From Byssochlamys sp. IMV 00236 (lineage: Eukaryota > Ascomycota > Eurotiomycetes > Eurotiales > Thermoascaceae): a stretch of DNA of 64,000 nucleotides. Positions 20,418 through 30,531 of the stretch are shown in pieces. Position 1 is the first letter of the stretch. Each line of letters starts with the position of its first letter. The position numbers and the translations under genes were made by a program. Under the pieces are notes generated by a model. It was given only the letters and a program-made list of their open reading frames with translations. It ran no database searches and was not told the DNA's origin. The stretch is taken from positions 124,001 to 188,000 of the forward strand of contig MSJH02000819.1 of NCBI GenBank assembly GCA_001931875.2, in the 5' to 3' direction.

Positions 20418-22146
20418 CTGGCAATATCTAGTTAAGTAAACCGGGAGGTAGCCGTGATCAGGTCGGCAAATCTGACCTGATGTGATCTGATCGCTTGACT
20501 ATCGGACGGCACAGTTATCGTAAAGTATCGTATCGTATCTCGCTCGGACCGTTGAGACGTCAAAAAGATCCGAGACGAGACTTTCACATGTCAAATACTT
20601 ACATACTTCTAACGGGCGACTCTTTTTATCGTCCTTCTGCCTTTCTCATTCCCCACCGCTAGTTAGACGACTCTAGCTTGCTTAGATCGCGGTTAATACT
20701 CGGGCTGGCGACATATCCCGCAGTAACAGAAGTGACCCAGGAAAGCTAATTCGATCAGGTTCCATGGCTTCGCTATTGTCTCATCTGACTGAGATTGAGA
20801 TGCTGGTTGGTACTTATGCGGGACTTGATTTTACCATAGACGCAGACGGTTCAGATGCTGTGTTTCGCACACATGGCTCGACTCCGACTTTACATACTCC
20901 GCTCAGGGTTGAAACCATTATTGGATGTGCAGATACACACAGCAGGCTAATCGAGAGATCTGAGCACAGCACAGTGAAACATTATCAATTCTCCAGGGAC
21001 GTACTGTACATGTAAGGCCAGGTTTCTCTGTGTGACACGGACGGGTGGAATCTGGCCGAAATGATCTCCTATCACTTTCTTTCTCCTCTCCGGGCGAAAC
21101 ATTAGTTAACTATAGCTTGTAGCATAGAGTAGAGAACGGATGAGACGCTGTAGGATCTTCGAGAGCCGTCTACCTGGATTCCATGCGCCTCGGGAAGATG
21201 TAAACGATGTGGCGTCGTCCCAAAGATCGTTGTTCACTAGGTAACTAATCCATTGAGTGAGTGGGTAATGTAATTATCATCTGATCAACGAGTGCAACGT
21301 CTTGCTGCTGTGTGTGGTTAGATTTGAATCCTGACTTAAGTAGCGTTGCTTTGACTGACTGACTGGTGTGATCGTCGTGGTATCCACTGCGTCAAGACCG
21401 AGATATTATCTGACAGGTAAATTCAGAATTGTCATTCTGGGGCTGGGATGATCTAGATGAATATGTTTGTAGCATGTCATGCAAGGAAGGGGACTTAGAG
21501 TGAAAAGCGTAGATTTAAGTATACGTGCTGATCACCGGAACGTGTACCAGTCCCTTTCGGCTGTTGACCGTGCTTCGAACCAGTGGAGGATGACCGGACA
21601 ATTAGACACCTATCACAGAGAAAGGTGAGCCCAACTCTACTTTTACGATAGTTATTACAGAGCGCGGGTAGTTTAGAATGTCTCGTTTTCGTTTTCGTTT
21701 TCTTTTTTCTCCACGCTAAAAAGACTCCATGCGCCCACAATATCTACCAGACAGACCTCGATTCGGTTTCAATTATAGCAGCATTATAAACAACTTTTAG
21801 CTGCCTCATTAATGCATGCGTCCAGAAGGAATACTCGCATCATCTCATCTTCAGCGGTCATGACTCTTCCCAGCAAGCGAATAGAATACGAGAAAAGTCA
21901 AAGAGAGAAAGAAAAAAGCAAGACTTCGCATGAAAGATGAATATGCCAGAACATGTGAAATAATGCCTTTTGTGCAATGCAGACATGAAAACGGTTCCGT
22001 ATGCGGTTTCATGTTCGACCTCCATCATAGCCTCAAACGGCATAACTATCCACTGCAACTATATCGTTCCCATTCGGAATTCATTGCTATCTAGAATATC
22101 TCGTCAAAGTCAGCAGGTACCAGACTGCCATAAAATTCGGAAAAGA
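20418..22146. other. Long intergenic region (1.7 kb)
   Basis: Promoter side of the preceding gene and 3' flank of the homeobox gene. An 83-codon ORF at 20764-21015 is not supported (see rejected items). Contains the (CGTTTT) run listed separately. No tRNA-like B box leads to a cloverleaf. Confidence 0.4.
21684..21701 (+). repeat. Short tandem repeat (CGTTTT)x3
   Basis: Three copies of CGTTTT in a T-rich intergenic tract, which continues as a T-run to 21709. Confidence 0.8.
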
Positions 22147-24357
22147 CTAGAATAGGTGGGAGTTTTCAAAAAGCGGCTCTGAAAATGGGATCGAGGTGGA
22201 TCGTGAATGGTTTTGGGCGGAACTGAAGCCAGAGTCGGACGCAGGGCTTCGTTTACTAGCGGACATAGTGTGCTTCGATGCGAGGTCGTCAGGGTCTGTC
22301 ATTCTCATTCCTTGATCTCGCACCTCGACACCGCCAAAGTCGAGACCTTCCATATCATCATGATGGAGGTCCCCGTAACTATCATTCGGCTGCTGAAGGA
22401 ACTCCGGATCGAATCCCATCTGCACCGACGAGTCAGCAAGTGCACTGACTGGTGCAGATGTAGATGCTGATAGCGCGCAAGTAGGGAAGTTACTTCCCCA
22501 GTCACTTGCTAATGCCGGCGCGGCTATTGCGGACGGCACTCCAAAACTGCCAGCGTAGCTTCCGCTCAAGCTACCCGGCATGCTAGGAGGCACAGAGGAG
22601 AATATACTTTGCCTAGGAGCAGGACTCTGGAAACTGGAACTGAGGGATTGAGAAGACGCCTGGTAAGGATCCATAGATCTTTGTTCCTGGCCTATCAGGT
22701 AGGGTGGCACGGCGTTCTCTACCAGGCGTTGAACGAACGGCTCAAACCCCCAATCGCCTTGCCACTGTCTCATATCAGCGCCATTCTTGAAGTGAGCCGC
22801 GAGATGGTCGATCCGCTCTTTCCACGTGGTGAACTGGACCGAGCAGAACCCGCAGCGAGACTTTAGCTCTGTCGTCGCACTCTTCCAGCTCTCCATAGAT
22901 GAGTCAAACTTGACATCGTGCATGAGACGTAGATGTTGGTTGAGATGATCTTTCCGATAAAATGTCCGTTCTTGCAAAGCCTTCTCCTGACAATCGGAGT
23001 AATTATGAGATTCAAGGTGGTCCTCGTTAGGATTAGGGGCCTTGCAGAAGGCACAAAAGGCTTGTCCGTTTCGGAATACTATCCCGCCTCCGGGAGCACA
23101 GGTCCACTTGTCCAACGCAAGATGCAAGGACTTCTCGTGACGTTGCCAGTCGTACTTTGTAGGGAAGGCATCAGTACAAAACGTACACTGAAAGATGCGA
23201 GCGCCCCTTGTCTTTTGCTGACTTAGAGCACTAGACGAAGCCGATGGTTTGCGACGGCGCCGTCTCTCTTTCCTATCCACAGAATTGGAATTGAACGAAC
23301 CGATGGATGAGCGATGCGAGAAAGCAGAGGCAAACGACATCTCTGAGAGAGAGGACCGAGTTGTTTCAAAACTGCTGACGGAGGGAGCCTGGAACAGGTT
23401 AGAATTGGAAAAGCTGGAGTCGTTGCTAGAACCAGTTCTCCGCGAGAGAGAGCGCGAGCGTGAGTGCCCAGATTGGATCTGTTCGTCGTCAAACTGAGTA
23501 TTGGCCATGGCTCGAATAATAGCAGTCTTCGAGGCGGCTTCGTTCTCGGGAGGCGAGTATTTCCAACGTTCAAGAGGAGTCAGCAGTGACATGTCCATTC
23601 CTGGGGGCAGAGTCTGAGCTGGTATGTCGATAGCCCCAGGGACCGGAGAACTGCTGCGTGGTGAAGGACGGACCTTCCCCCTCCGGCGGGCGTTGGCCAG
23701 CCAGTTGCAGATCTGACTTCGCTTTAGCCCAGTCTGCTCTTTCAATTCGTCCTTTTGCTGCTCAGTCGGATATGGATGTTCGCTATGTTGGGAGAGCCAG
23801 TTCTTCAAGATACGAACAGCCTCGCGAGGGAACCGAGCACCACTTTTCCTGGATCTCGAATCGAAGTCGTCGTAGGTCTGGCGACCGCCCAAAGATTTCA
23901 AGATTCTCTTTCCGGTTGGACCACCAGTTGGAATGTCAACGTCCTCTGTCAATGATTGTAACGTATCCAGATATTTATAAGGGGCTTTCGCGTGTGTGAA
24001 GCTGCATTCGCGGTACAGAGATATACAGCATGTACAACCGTTCTGCAGCACCCCTCTTTGGGCGACAAAACAGTCGAAACCCATACGACGGCAGAAGTCA
24101 CAAGGCTGTTTGGCACGGAACATAGGCTGTCCGCGAGGATCCAGGGATACGTCCGCGTCTTCCTCTGCCTCGCCTGCCTCTGGGTGGACAGTGTCAGCAG
24201 CAGGAGGGTTCGTCGGCAATTGGACGTTCTTGTCGAAGAAGAGCGCGTCGTAGTTGGCGACGGCATCCGCCTCGTCAATCTCTTGACAGTCAGAAGCTAC
24301 GTCGTCCTCCAGGACCTGGGAGCCAAGGGAAGCTCCGTCGAAGTCGAAGTATTCCAT
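22147..24357 (-). CDS. TALE-type homeobox / C2H2 zinc-finger transcription factor
   Basis: Single exon, 736 aa from the ATG at 24357; the frame is open to 24558, but the extra 67 residues look like 5' leader. A Cys-rich block at about 86-118 ('CDFCRRMGFDCF', 'GCTCCISLYRECSF') resembles a small zinc cluster. The homeodomain spans about 172-229: 'FPREAVRILKNWLSQHSEHP' leads through the extra loop 'HPYPTEQQ' to recognition helix 'SQICNWLANARRRGK'. The three-residue loop extension and the WxxNxR-type helix (WLANAR) mark it as TALE/KN class. C2H2-type fingers follow from about 385 ('FQCTFCTDAFPTKYDWQRH', 'HLNQHLRLMH', 'CGFCSVQFTTWKERIDHLAAH'). The C-terminal third is Ser/Pro-rich. It is likely a developmental regulator like the homeobox factors that control conidiation; the target genes are unknown. 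Confidence 0.88.
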   Translation of the reverse strand: MEYFDFDGASLGSQVLEDDVASDCQEIDEADAVANYDALFFDKNVQLPTNPPAADTVHPEAGEAEEDADVSLDPRGQPMFRAKQPCDFCRRMGFDCFVAQRGVLQNGCTCCISLYRECSFTHAKAPYKYLDTLQSLTEDVDIPTGGPTGKRILKSLGGRQTYDDFDSRSRKSGARFPREAVRILKNWLSQHSEHPYPTEQQKDELKEQTGLKRSQICNWLANARRRGKVRPSPRSSSPVPGAIDIPAQTLPPGMDMSLLTPLERWKYSPPENEAASKTAIIRAMANTQFDDEQIQSGHSRSRSLSRRTGSSNDSSFSNSNLFQAPSVSSFETTRSSLSEMSFASAFSHRSSIGSFNSNSVDRKERRRRRKPSASSSALSQQKTRGARIFQCTFCTDAFPTKYDWQRHEKSLHLALDKWTCAPGGGIVFRNGQAFCAFCKAPNPNEDHLESHNYSDCQEKALQERTFYRKDHLNQHLRLMHDVKFDSSMESWKSATTELKSRCGFCSVQFTTWKERIDHLAAHFKNGADMRQWQGDWGFEPFVQRLVENAVPPYLIGQEQRSMDPYQASSQSLSSSFQSPAPRQSIFSSVPPSMPGSLSGSYAGSFGVPSAIAAPALASDWGSNFPTCALSASTSAPVSALADSSVQMGFDPEFLQQPNDSYGDLHHDDMEGLDFGGVEVRDQGMRMTDPDDLASKHTMSASKRSPASDSGFSSAQNHSRSTSIPFSEPLFENSHLF

Positions 24358-25293
24358 CTTGCGCTTTGTAACTCTCCTAGGTCTGTGACTCAGCGCAGTG
24401 GACGAGAGTGGATTCGTCAATAACGGCCAGCTGTAAGCGGACCTGAACCGCCCAGCAATTGTTCGGAGAGGCAGATGATTGTTCGATACGATGTTCCCAA
24501 GAAGAATCTGATAAGCTGAGAACAGGAAAGGGAGAGAAATGTTGAAAGAAATGGCCACTGGGTAGCGTTTCTGAGTGCTTCAGATGGGCACTAGTTAAAG
24601 GATTGCTGATCAAGGCCCCCTCCGCACCACGTTGAGCGTCAGCGTAGCGGATTCCTATCCTGGCGTATAGGAGAGCAGAACAGCAGAAGAATTACGGTTC
24701 CCTGGGAAGCGGGAGACATCATGATCCCATAATGGACGTTGGACGTAGTTAGTTACGGGGCATAGTTAGAATAATTGAGCGGTTAGTCACTGGTGGAGAA
24801 TGCGGAGCGCGCCCTTCTCTTGACAACGCCTTTCCTGAGATGGTAAGTAGCCCCTCGCGATAGAAGGTGGCTAACCAACAATTTCCGATGACTATTACTT
24901 TCATCAAAGGTATGTTTAAACAACGTGAGTGGTATTTAGTATCCCGAAAAGGAGAACTTGATGTGATGAAGAGGCTTCTAATCTAATCGAGACAGAAAAC
25001 GCGCCACGCCTCAGAATCCGCTGCTGCCTCATTAATGTCATCTCCCATCTGTCTCTATACAACTGGGAGCTGCTAGAAAATCCCATTTTTCTTTTCAGCA
25101 ACATACAACATGTGGTCCCCAGGGGAGGTTGCGAAGTACAGTTTATTTCTTATTGTCCGACCGGGATAACCGCACAGCTCATACGGTGGCCGGAATGATT
25201 ATAGCCCGTTCAAGTATCCAGCCGGTTATCTCTCTTCCTTTTTTAGATGAACTTTTGCGAATAGAATGATCCCCCTTTGACCAAGTTCCCTAC
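24358..25293. other. Intergenic region
   Basis: Promoter of the homeobox gene (or its alternative 67-codon extension to 24558), then 700 nt without a supportable ORF, RNA or repeat. Confidence 0.4.
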
Positions 25294-26085
25294 TTAACTG
25301 TCAGCAACAGAAGTACGAATCACCGTGCAGGTATTTTGAAGTGAAGGATCATATACTTTATCGTCAGCCCTGAAGGCGCACTTCTCTTTCTTGTGGCCCT
25401 GCTGATGACATAGCCTACACTATATTTCGTCAATGTTAATCCGTTTGAACTCGAACTCTGGCTGCTTACGGTTCCGATAGCTATATTGAAATAAGTACAT
25501 TAGCAGAATTCATTTCATTACCACGATCACTTACTATCCAAAGACCTTACGGCTGAAACTCACATGAGAAGGATATTTCCTGCATCCGAATGTAGCAACT
25601 AGTTTGCCAGATGCAGGGTCGTGACACGCAGTCATCATAGGAACTAATTCTGGTTGTCTGAAGCTAGCATTCGTATATAGCGTCGTGCAAGCAGAATTGT
25701 TAACCGCGGTTGGTTTGCAGTATCAGAAAAAATATAACTGCAAAAGAAATATGAACTGATGTATACTAATAATTCTCAGAGAATATACCTAGGTAGGTAG
25801 TTCTCTATCGTGTTAGCATCCGCTAGTTCCCTCGGAAGTCCTTATCTTTCCAAAGACCAGGGACTAGGCTTCCTTCTTTATGATCTTGACGCAATTCTCG
25901 GGTCGAGGATCATTATCTTGGAGTGGTATATTTCCAAAGGTGACCACATCGCATAACCATTTCATTCTCTGATCTCGTTGCACAGATTTCATCACAGATA
26001 CAGCCTTAAGATACTCCTCGTCTCCTAGCAGGCGCCGAAGTTGTCCCAACCGCGTCTCTGCATCGATGACAAGTGGGAATGGCAT
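25294..26085 (-). pseudogene. Decayed zinc-knuckle protein gene
   Basis: Coding-like pieces on the minus strand. A 73-codon ORF starts with ATG at 26085 and ends 25864. A second piece runs from about 25715 ('MMTACHDPASGKLVATFGC', 'RKYPSHVSFSRKVFG') through a good intron (25481-25534, GTAAGT...ATATAG) to 'YYRNRKQPEFEFKR'. A TAG at 25420-25422 then breaks the frame just before a CCHC knuckle, 'CRLCHQQGHKKEKC' (C-x2-C-x4-H-x4-C), which ends at TAA 25294. No splice I tried removes the TAG in frame. Whether the 73-codon ORF is exon 1 is unclear. CCHC knuckles bind single-stranded nucleic acid and occur both in host RNA proteins and in retroelement Gag. Confidence 0.42.
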
Positions 26086-26181
26086 GGCAGGCGCGGAAAC
26101 TTTGACGCGGCCTCATGCTCGGGGGAAGGCGTGATAAGGTTTGCGTAATCACATTGTACGATCAACGAGCAAATTTAGTCA

Positions 26182-26553
26182 CTAGACAAGAGTCATCCAT
26201 GGTATAGAGAAGAATCGATCATGTCCTGATTTTGACTGGTCCATATGATACCAGAATGGAGAAATCTTCGCTTCTTTCCTAGCATATCCGTCTGGGAGTT
26301 CTAGATCCCCGTTCACATCAAGTCTGCGAATGGCGACAACTTCACGATCAGTGAGGATAAAGCGGTAGCGAGCATAGCGCTGCTTTATACACCAGGTAAC
26401 CTGAGATAGGGCTTTCTTGAACTCTCTCCTTTGCTTCTCAATATCATAATCCGGACCCTAGACCACTTCCATAACGACTTGATATCTCCTGGGGTGTGAT
26501 TTCCCTTGGTAGATGGTCTGGGTCTCAGGTACTTCTGGAAATAGGCAGTATCA
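26182..26553 (-). pseudogene. Fragment of an expanded fungal protein family, broken by a stop
   Basis: In one minus-strand frame the sequence reads 'FPEVPETQTIYQGKSHPRRY', 'QVVMEVV', a TAG at 26458-26460, then 'GPDYDIEKQRREFKKALSQV', 'RYARYRFILTDREVVAIRRL', 'DVNGDLELP', ending at TAG 26182. The segment around 'YRFILTDREVVAIRRLD' resembles a large Eurotiales family of unknown function that I recall, often with 'YGFILTD.ELVAIRRL'. It is clearly truncated at both ends and interrupted, so it is a relic. Confidence 0.5.
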
Positions 26554-27900
26554 GACGTGAAGGCCTTCATATATTACGGCTTGATTCCCTTCCTCAAATG
26601 ATAGAGCACTATAACCGTCAAGACAGTTCTACATATAGAGGAACTGGAGACGGATGGGAAATGATGCGCCTAAGTCGAATCCACATGTATGAATCACTGT
26701 CGGACGCTCATTTCCGAAGCGAGCAACTGCGGAGATGTTAGCATGCGTTCATATAGTATGGGGCCCCGGAAGAACGTGTCTGTACTGCGCCTTTGTGGTG
26801 GCCAGATTGAAAGTGCTCCAGTGACCTAAATTTCTGATATCCATAGCTCAGGTTCCTCGTCTTATCCATCAAGGTAATTTAATTCAGTAATATTTTCAGT
26901 ACCCGGAGACCGACTTTCAGGTATCTCACTAAGCTAACGAGGTTATTCATGGTAGATATTTATATAAAGTGTCTATAAGTACTATAGTACGAAGACTTGT
27001 GTATAAGAAAGTATACATTCTTCGTTGAAACTGGCTAATGCTCAGATTTTCTAGCAAGCTCAGATTATTTATTCCCATGGGCGGATCTCAGAAGGCAAAT
27101 AAGTGGGAGAACTCCGCTAGGAAATTCATAGAGTCATACGCGTGAATCAGTTGGTGAAAGGTCATAGTATAGCTGCATACAGATAGGGGATAAGTGAATA
27201 TGCTAAATTATATGGAAGTGGAGTACCTATGCCGGAGGCGTTCCGTAACGAAGTCACAGATACTAAAGCCGTTGTCCTCAGCAACGAGAATGTTGACAGT
27301 GATAATATTATCCCGAAGGAGAATCGAAAGTAGAGTCTTGTATCGACTCGCTCTTTACGTTCGCTTCCCCTTTGGTTTCTGCATGCATCCTTCCGATGTA
27401 TACCTAAGTAGCGCCGGTGCCAAATTATTCATTTTGCCGCAATGCCAGCTGCAGTACTTACTTACGCCACTACTGCGGGACAGGATAGCCAACATCAGTC
27501 ATCCCATCACACAACATATGGATCAAAGGAGACAGCCCGTATTAGGAGATGCGTTGGGATAGCGAGAAAACACATGCGACTAAAAAATCATAAGCCGATA
27601 AAAACAGCGGACCGGAAAAACAGCTAGACACCAATACATAGTCTCAACTTGAGAGGACTCAAAGAAATCTATGCATTTGCAATTCGCTGTAAGCTAGACT
27701 CCAACATCGTAGGCTACATTGGCCGTAGGTTTCAATCTGATGTGAAGTGAGCTTCCTATAGTGAAAGCTTCAATTATTGGTTGGTGGGAATATCCGCCGA
27801 GGTTTCATGGTTTGTGCGTCGTAACTTTTTCTTTCACTCATACAGTAAGTACCCCAGCTCATCTGCAACCACGCAGTACCTCGTCGGATCTATTTCTTTC
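26554..27900. other. Gene-poor, AT-rich stretch
   Basis: No convincing gene. A 122-codon ORF at 27194-27562 has no protein-like pattern. TA-rich patches (for example around 26950-27020) suggest decayed sequence, possibly old mobile DNA altered by repeat-induced mutation; this is a guess from composition only. Confidence 0.35.
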
Positions 27901-28618
27901 ATGAGGCTAGCCATGGAACTTACAATCGCTGATATTAACTTTGTCCATGTTCTTCAAGAATCCGACTATTCTTCGATTTTCCAAGTGACCGTGCAAGATA
28001 AGCTGTATGTCCTCAAGGTGGTACGTTGTTCCTGATGCATTCCCAGTTTCCTAAGCACCTTCTTAACCATCATCCTAGTACCACACACTGGAGAGATCGC
28101 CTGCTGATCCCACACACCGGGAAATCCAACCATTCATCTGTGAAAGCACTGCATATGCTCGCCTCAAACAGCACGGGTTATGTCAACTAGGAGTGGTACC
28201 AGACTTTCATGGCGTGATAAAACAGATCGAGCCAAGATCATGCCAACCTTTTCTGGACCGGTTCCTGAAGGATAAATCACTGCCCAACGCCATTCTTATT
28301 GAATATATTCCAGATATGGAAAAAATCACCTTTTCAAATTTTTCAATCTCCCGCGCTATTAAGTTTCGTACGATCCTGGAAAGTATTCATAAAGCAGGCG
28401 TTTACCACGGCGATCTCTGGCCTCGAAATCTGATGGTTCAAAGCCGCACAGAAAGGGTTATATGGATCGATTTTGATCGCGCACAAACGTTCCCGGAGAA
28501 TCAGACTATTTCTGAACGGCAAGCAGAGTGGTTGAGGGACGAAAAAGAATTGCTCGATGAGTTACTTGACGAATTGGTAAAAACTCATAACCCTAATAAG
28601 TATCGCTGTTCTGGCTGA
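27901..28618 (+). CDS. Small kinase-like (APH/RIO-type fold) protein
   Basis: Two exons, 27901-28020 and 28079-28618, totalling 660 nt, 219 aa. The ATG is at 27901, with another at 27913. The N-lobe is short: 'ESDYSSIFQVTVQDKLYVLK' resembles a glycine-poor loop plus the ATP-anchoring Lys. The hinge is 'NAILIEYIPDMEKI'. The catalytic loop is 'VYHGDLWPRNLMV' (HxDxxxxN) and the metal-binding motif is 'VIWIDFDRAQTF'. All key catalytic residues are thus present despite the small size (a full protein kinase is about 270 aa). Such mini-kinases are numerous in filamentous fungi and their substrates are unknown. It sits at the edge of the decayed region. Confidence 0.75.
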
Positions 28619-28965
28619 CCCTGTGCCTAGGAACAAGATTGGAAGGACGGCAAATTATCTCGCGCTTGGCCTTGGTATTATGTCTATGGATGAACCGTTT
28701 TAGAATTATGATGGGATTGGGCGCGGTAAGGTGTCAGGGATTGGTTTTTTGTTGCATTTATGTGTACAGGTACTTGGGACGAACTGTAAGATAGAAAAAT
28801 TGAGGATATGAATCATAGCTGTAGATAACTCCACGATGCATTGGTCTCGTCGCTTTTCATATCTCTGTATAGAAAGGCGGAGAGAAAAACAACTGAACTC
28901 TACCTTGAGTCTTCGTTTTTATCCAGTGATTCTATAGATGAGTATACATAAGTAGATTATTCACA
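28619..28965. other. Convergent intergenic region
   Basis: The 3' flanks of two convergent genes; nothing else is seen. Confidence 0.45.
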
Positions 28966-29923
28966 TTATTTAGCCATAATTCCAGCGTCACCAGACTCTG
29001 GCTGCCAGACAGTTACCATCTCGTCATCGCGGGCATAACGTTGTGGTTCTTTGAGCCTCTCATCTTGCTTCTCGTCAATATGGCGTGTCCAGATGCCCAC
29101 TAGGACAAATATAACCGCAAGAAGCAACTGCGGAACAACGCTCAAACAGACATTTGCAGCTAACGAATCTGAAAACCTCGATGAAGGCTTCGTGACTGAG
29201 ATGAGTCCATATATACCGCGAAGCATGATCAGGGGCCACGATATGACGACGGCATATGTTAACTACGGAGTCCACATGGTCAGTGATGACGAGCCAGAGG
29301 ATGTACGATGGTGAGATGTTCACCTTAATCCCATCCACGTATCTCCTGGAGATAAGGGCACAGTCTCTCGGCGTTCGTGAGCTTATCGACGTCCACGCCA
29401 CGAGTGCCAACCAGCACACTAGCATTATGACGAAGCCGACTTTCACTAGATCCAAAGATGTTGTAGCTGACATTTTTGAGTCCTTGTTCGTAAGGGCACT
29501 GATGGCGCAGGCGATGATAGCCAGACTGGCGCTGACGGCGACATGGTAGATCAAGACGAATGCCCATTCCAGTTTAGCGTTCGAGATCAGATTTCGAGCT
29601 GCTCGTCTGTTGGTATCCTTAGCGAGAGTACAGTAATGTTTGAGACCTTGTATAACGTACGCTTCATGCAATATGCCCATCGCTGCCAGAAGGAGGGGAG
29701 AAAGACCGATGTTATTGACTAGTAGCGCGCTGGAGCTGCTGGAATCGAGATCCCCTTGTCTAAGCTCCAAGCCGGAGCCAATAATGCGTAGGGTGCAGAA
29801 AACGAAGAGATAAAGCCATCCTAGTAAACCGGGTTTCCCATGAGAGTAGAGACAGTAAAGAACAGGAAGGGCAAGGATGCAGTATATGATCAACTGTGCA
29901 GTGGGGAGTGCTGCCATTGTCAT
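28966..29923 (-). CDS. DUF7702-like seven-span integral membrane protein
   Basis: Two exons, 29923-29324 and 29262-28966, totalling 897 nt, 298 aa. The splice (AAG|GTGAAC...CCGTAG|TTA) joins 'RYVDGIK' to 'LTYAVVISWPLIMLRGIYG', restoring a membrane helix. Seven or so hydrophobic segments are visible, including 'LIIYCILALPVLYCLYSHG', 'GWLYLFVFCTLRIIGSGLEL' (a stretch typical of this family), 'WAFVLIYHVAVSASLAIIAC' and 'VCLSVVPQLLLAVIFVLVG'. The C-terminal ~45 residues are a charged cytosolic tail. The family is widespread in fungi, and no function is established that I know of. Family naming is from memory of the helix-2 signature. Confidence 0.8.
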
Positions 29924-30531
29924 ATTGTATGTACTGGATCTTGGGAATTGTATGGTACAAGATCTATGTATGTACTATCCAACGTAGATAGTCCTCCGTA
30001 AAAACGACGATTGGCAGCAGGACGTGCACAGAGAATGACAGATCTTGTCATACATGAAAACGACATGGGGAAGATTCATAGCTCTTATCATCCTAAATAA
30101 GAAGCTAGTTACTGACATGGATTCACAGCTTAGTTAGGCCCCAGCATTGCAACTCCAATTGTTCTGGAGCAGGAATAACGCCCCCCAATAGATGCTCCGA
30201 AATAGATGGCTAAGCCACATTTTACCGCAGCTCAGGGGCTCAGCGACAGTCCATCGTCTCTAATTCGAAGTAACAACTCTGGAGGATGTTATGGGGATGG
30301 GGGCCAAACGGCCGATCTTTTGGGCGCTAAGTACAGTACTTGGTTGCCCGCTCAGGAAAGGAACGCGAAAGCGAGACAGAACAGGCAACGAAGAATCTCT
30401 TTGAGCCACTCTCCAACGTCCAACTGATCTCTGTGACATCGAACCTCTCCATTCCAGCTAGCATGCGTGCAAGTGCCACGTCTCTGCAAGGACAATACGC
30501 TTCCTGACTGGTATAATCCGATGCGGGTCGG
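29924..30531. other. Divergent promoter region
   Basis: Lies between the divergent membrane-protein and Zn2Cys6 genes. Only shadow ORFs are seen. Confidence 0.45.

Noticed and set aside
20764..21015. 83-codon + ORF, faintly like the start of an RWD domain (LTEIEMLVGTY)
   Set aside because: Similarity is limited to about ten residues, the rest does not fit, and no downstream exon was found.
21560..21620. Possible tRNA (GGTTCGAAG on the minus strand)
   Set aside because: B-box-like string only; no acceptor or anticodon stems could be formed.
24358..24558. 67-codon N-terminal extension of the homeobox protein
   Set aside because: Hydrophobic, low-quality sequence before the natural-looking start MEYFDFDGAS; treated as 5' leader.
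25294..25419. CCHC knuckle as evidence of a retrotransposon Gag
   Set aside because: No protease, reverse transcriptase, integrase or LTR found nearby, and the piece has a spliceosomal-type intron upstream, which fits a host gene better.
27194..27562. 122-codon + ORF in the gene-poor region
   Set aside because: No protein-like pattern; AT-rich surroundings make chance ORFs likely.
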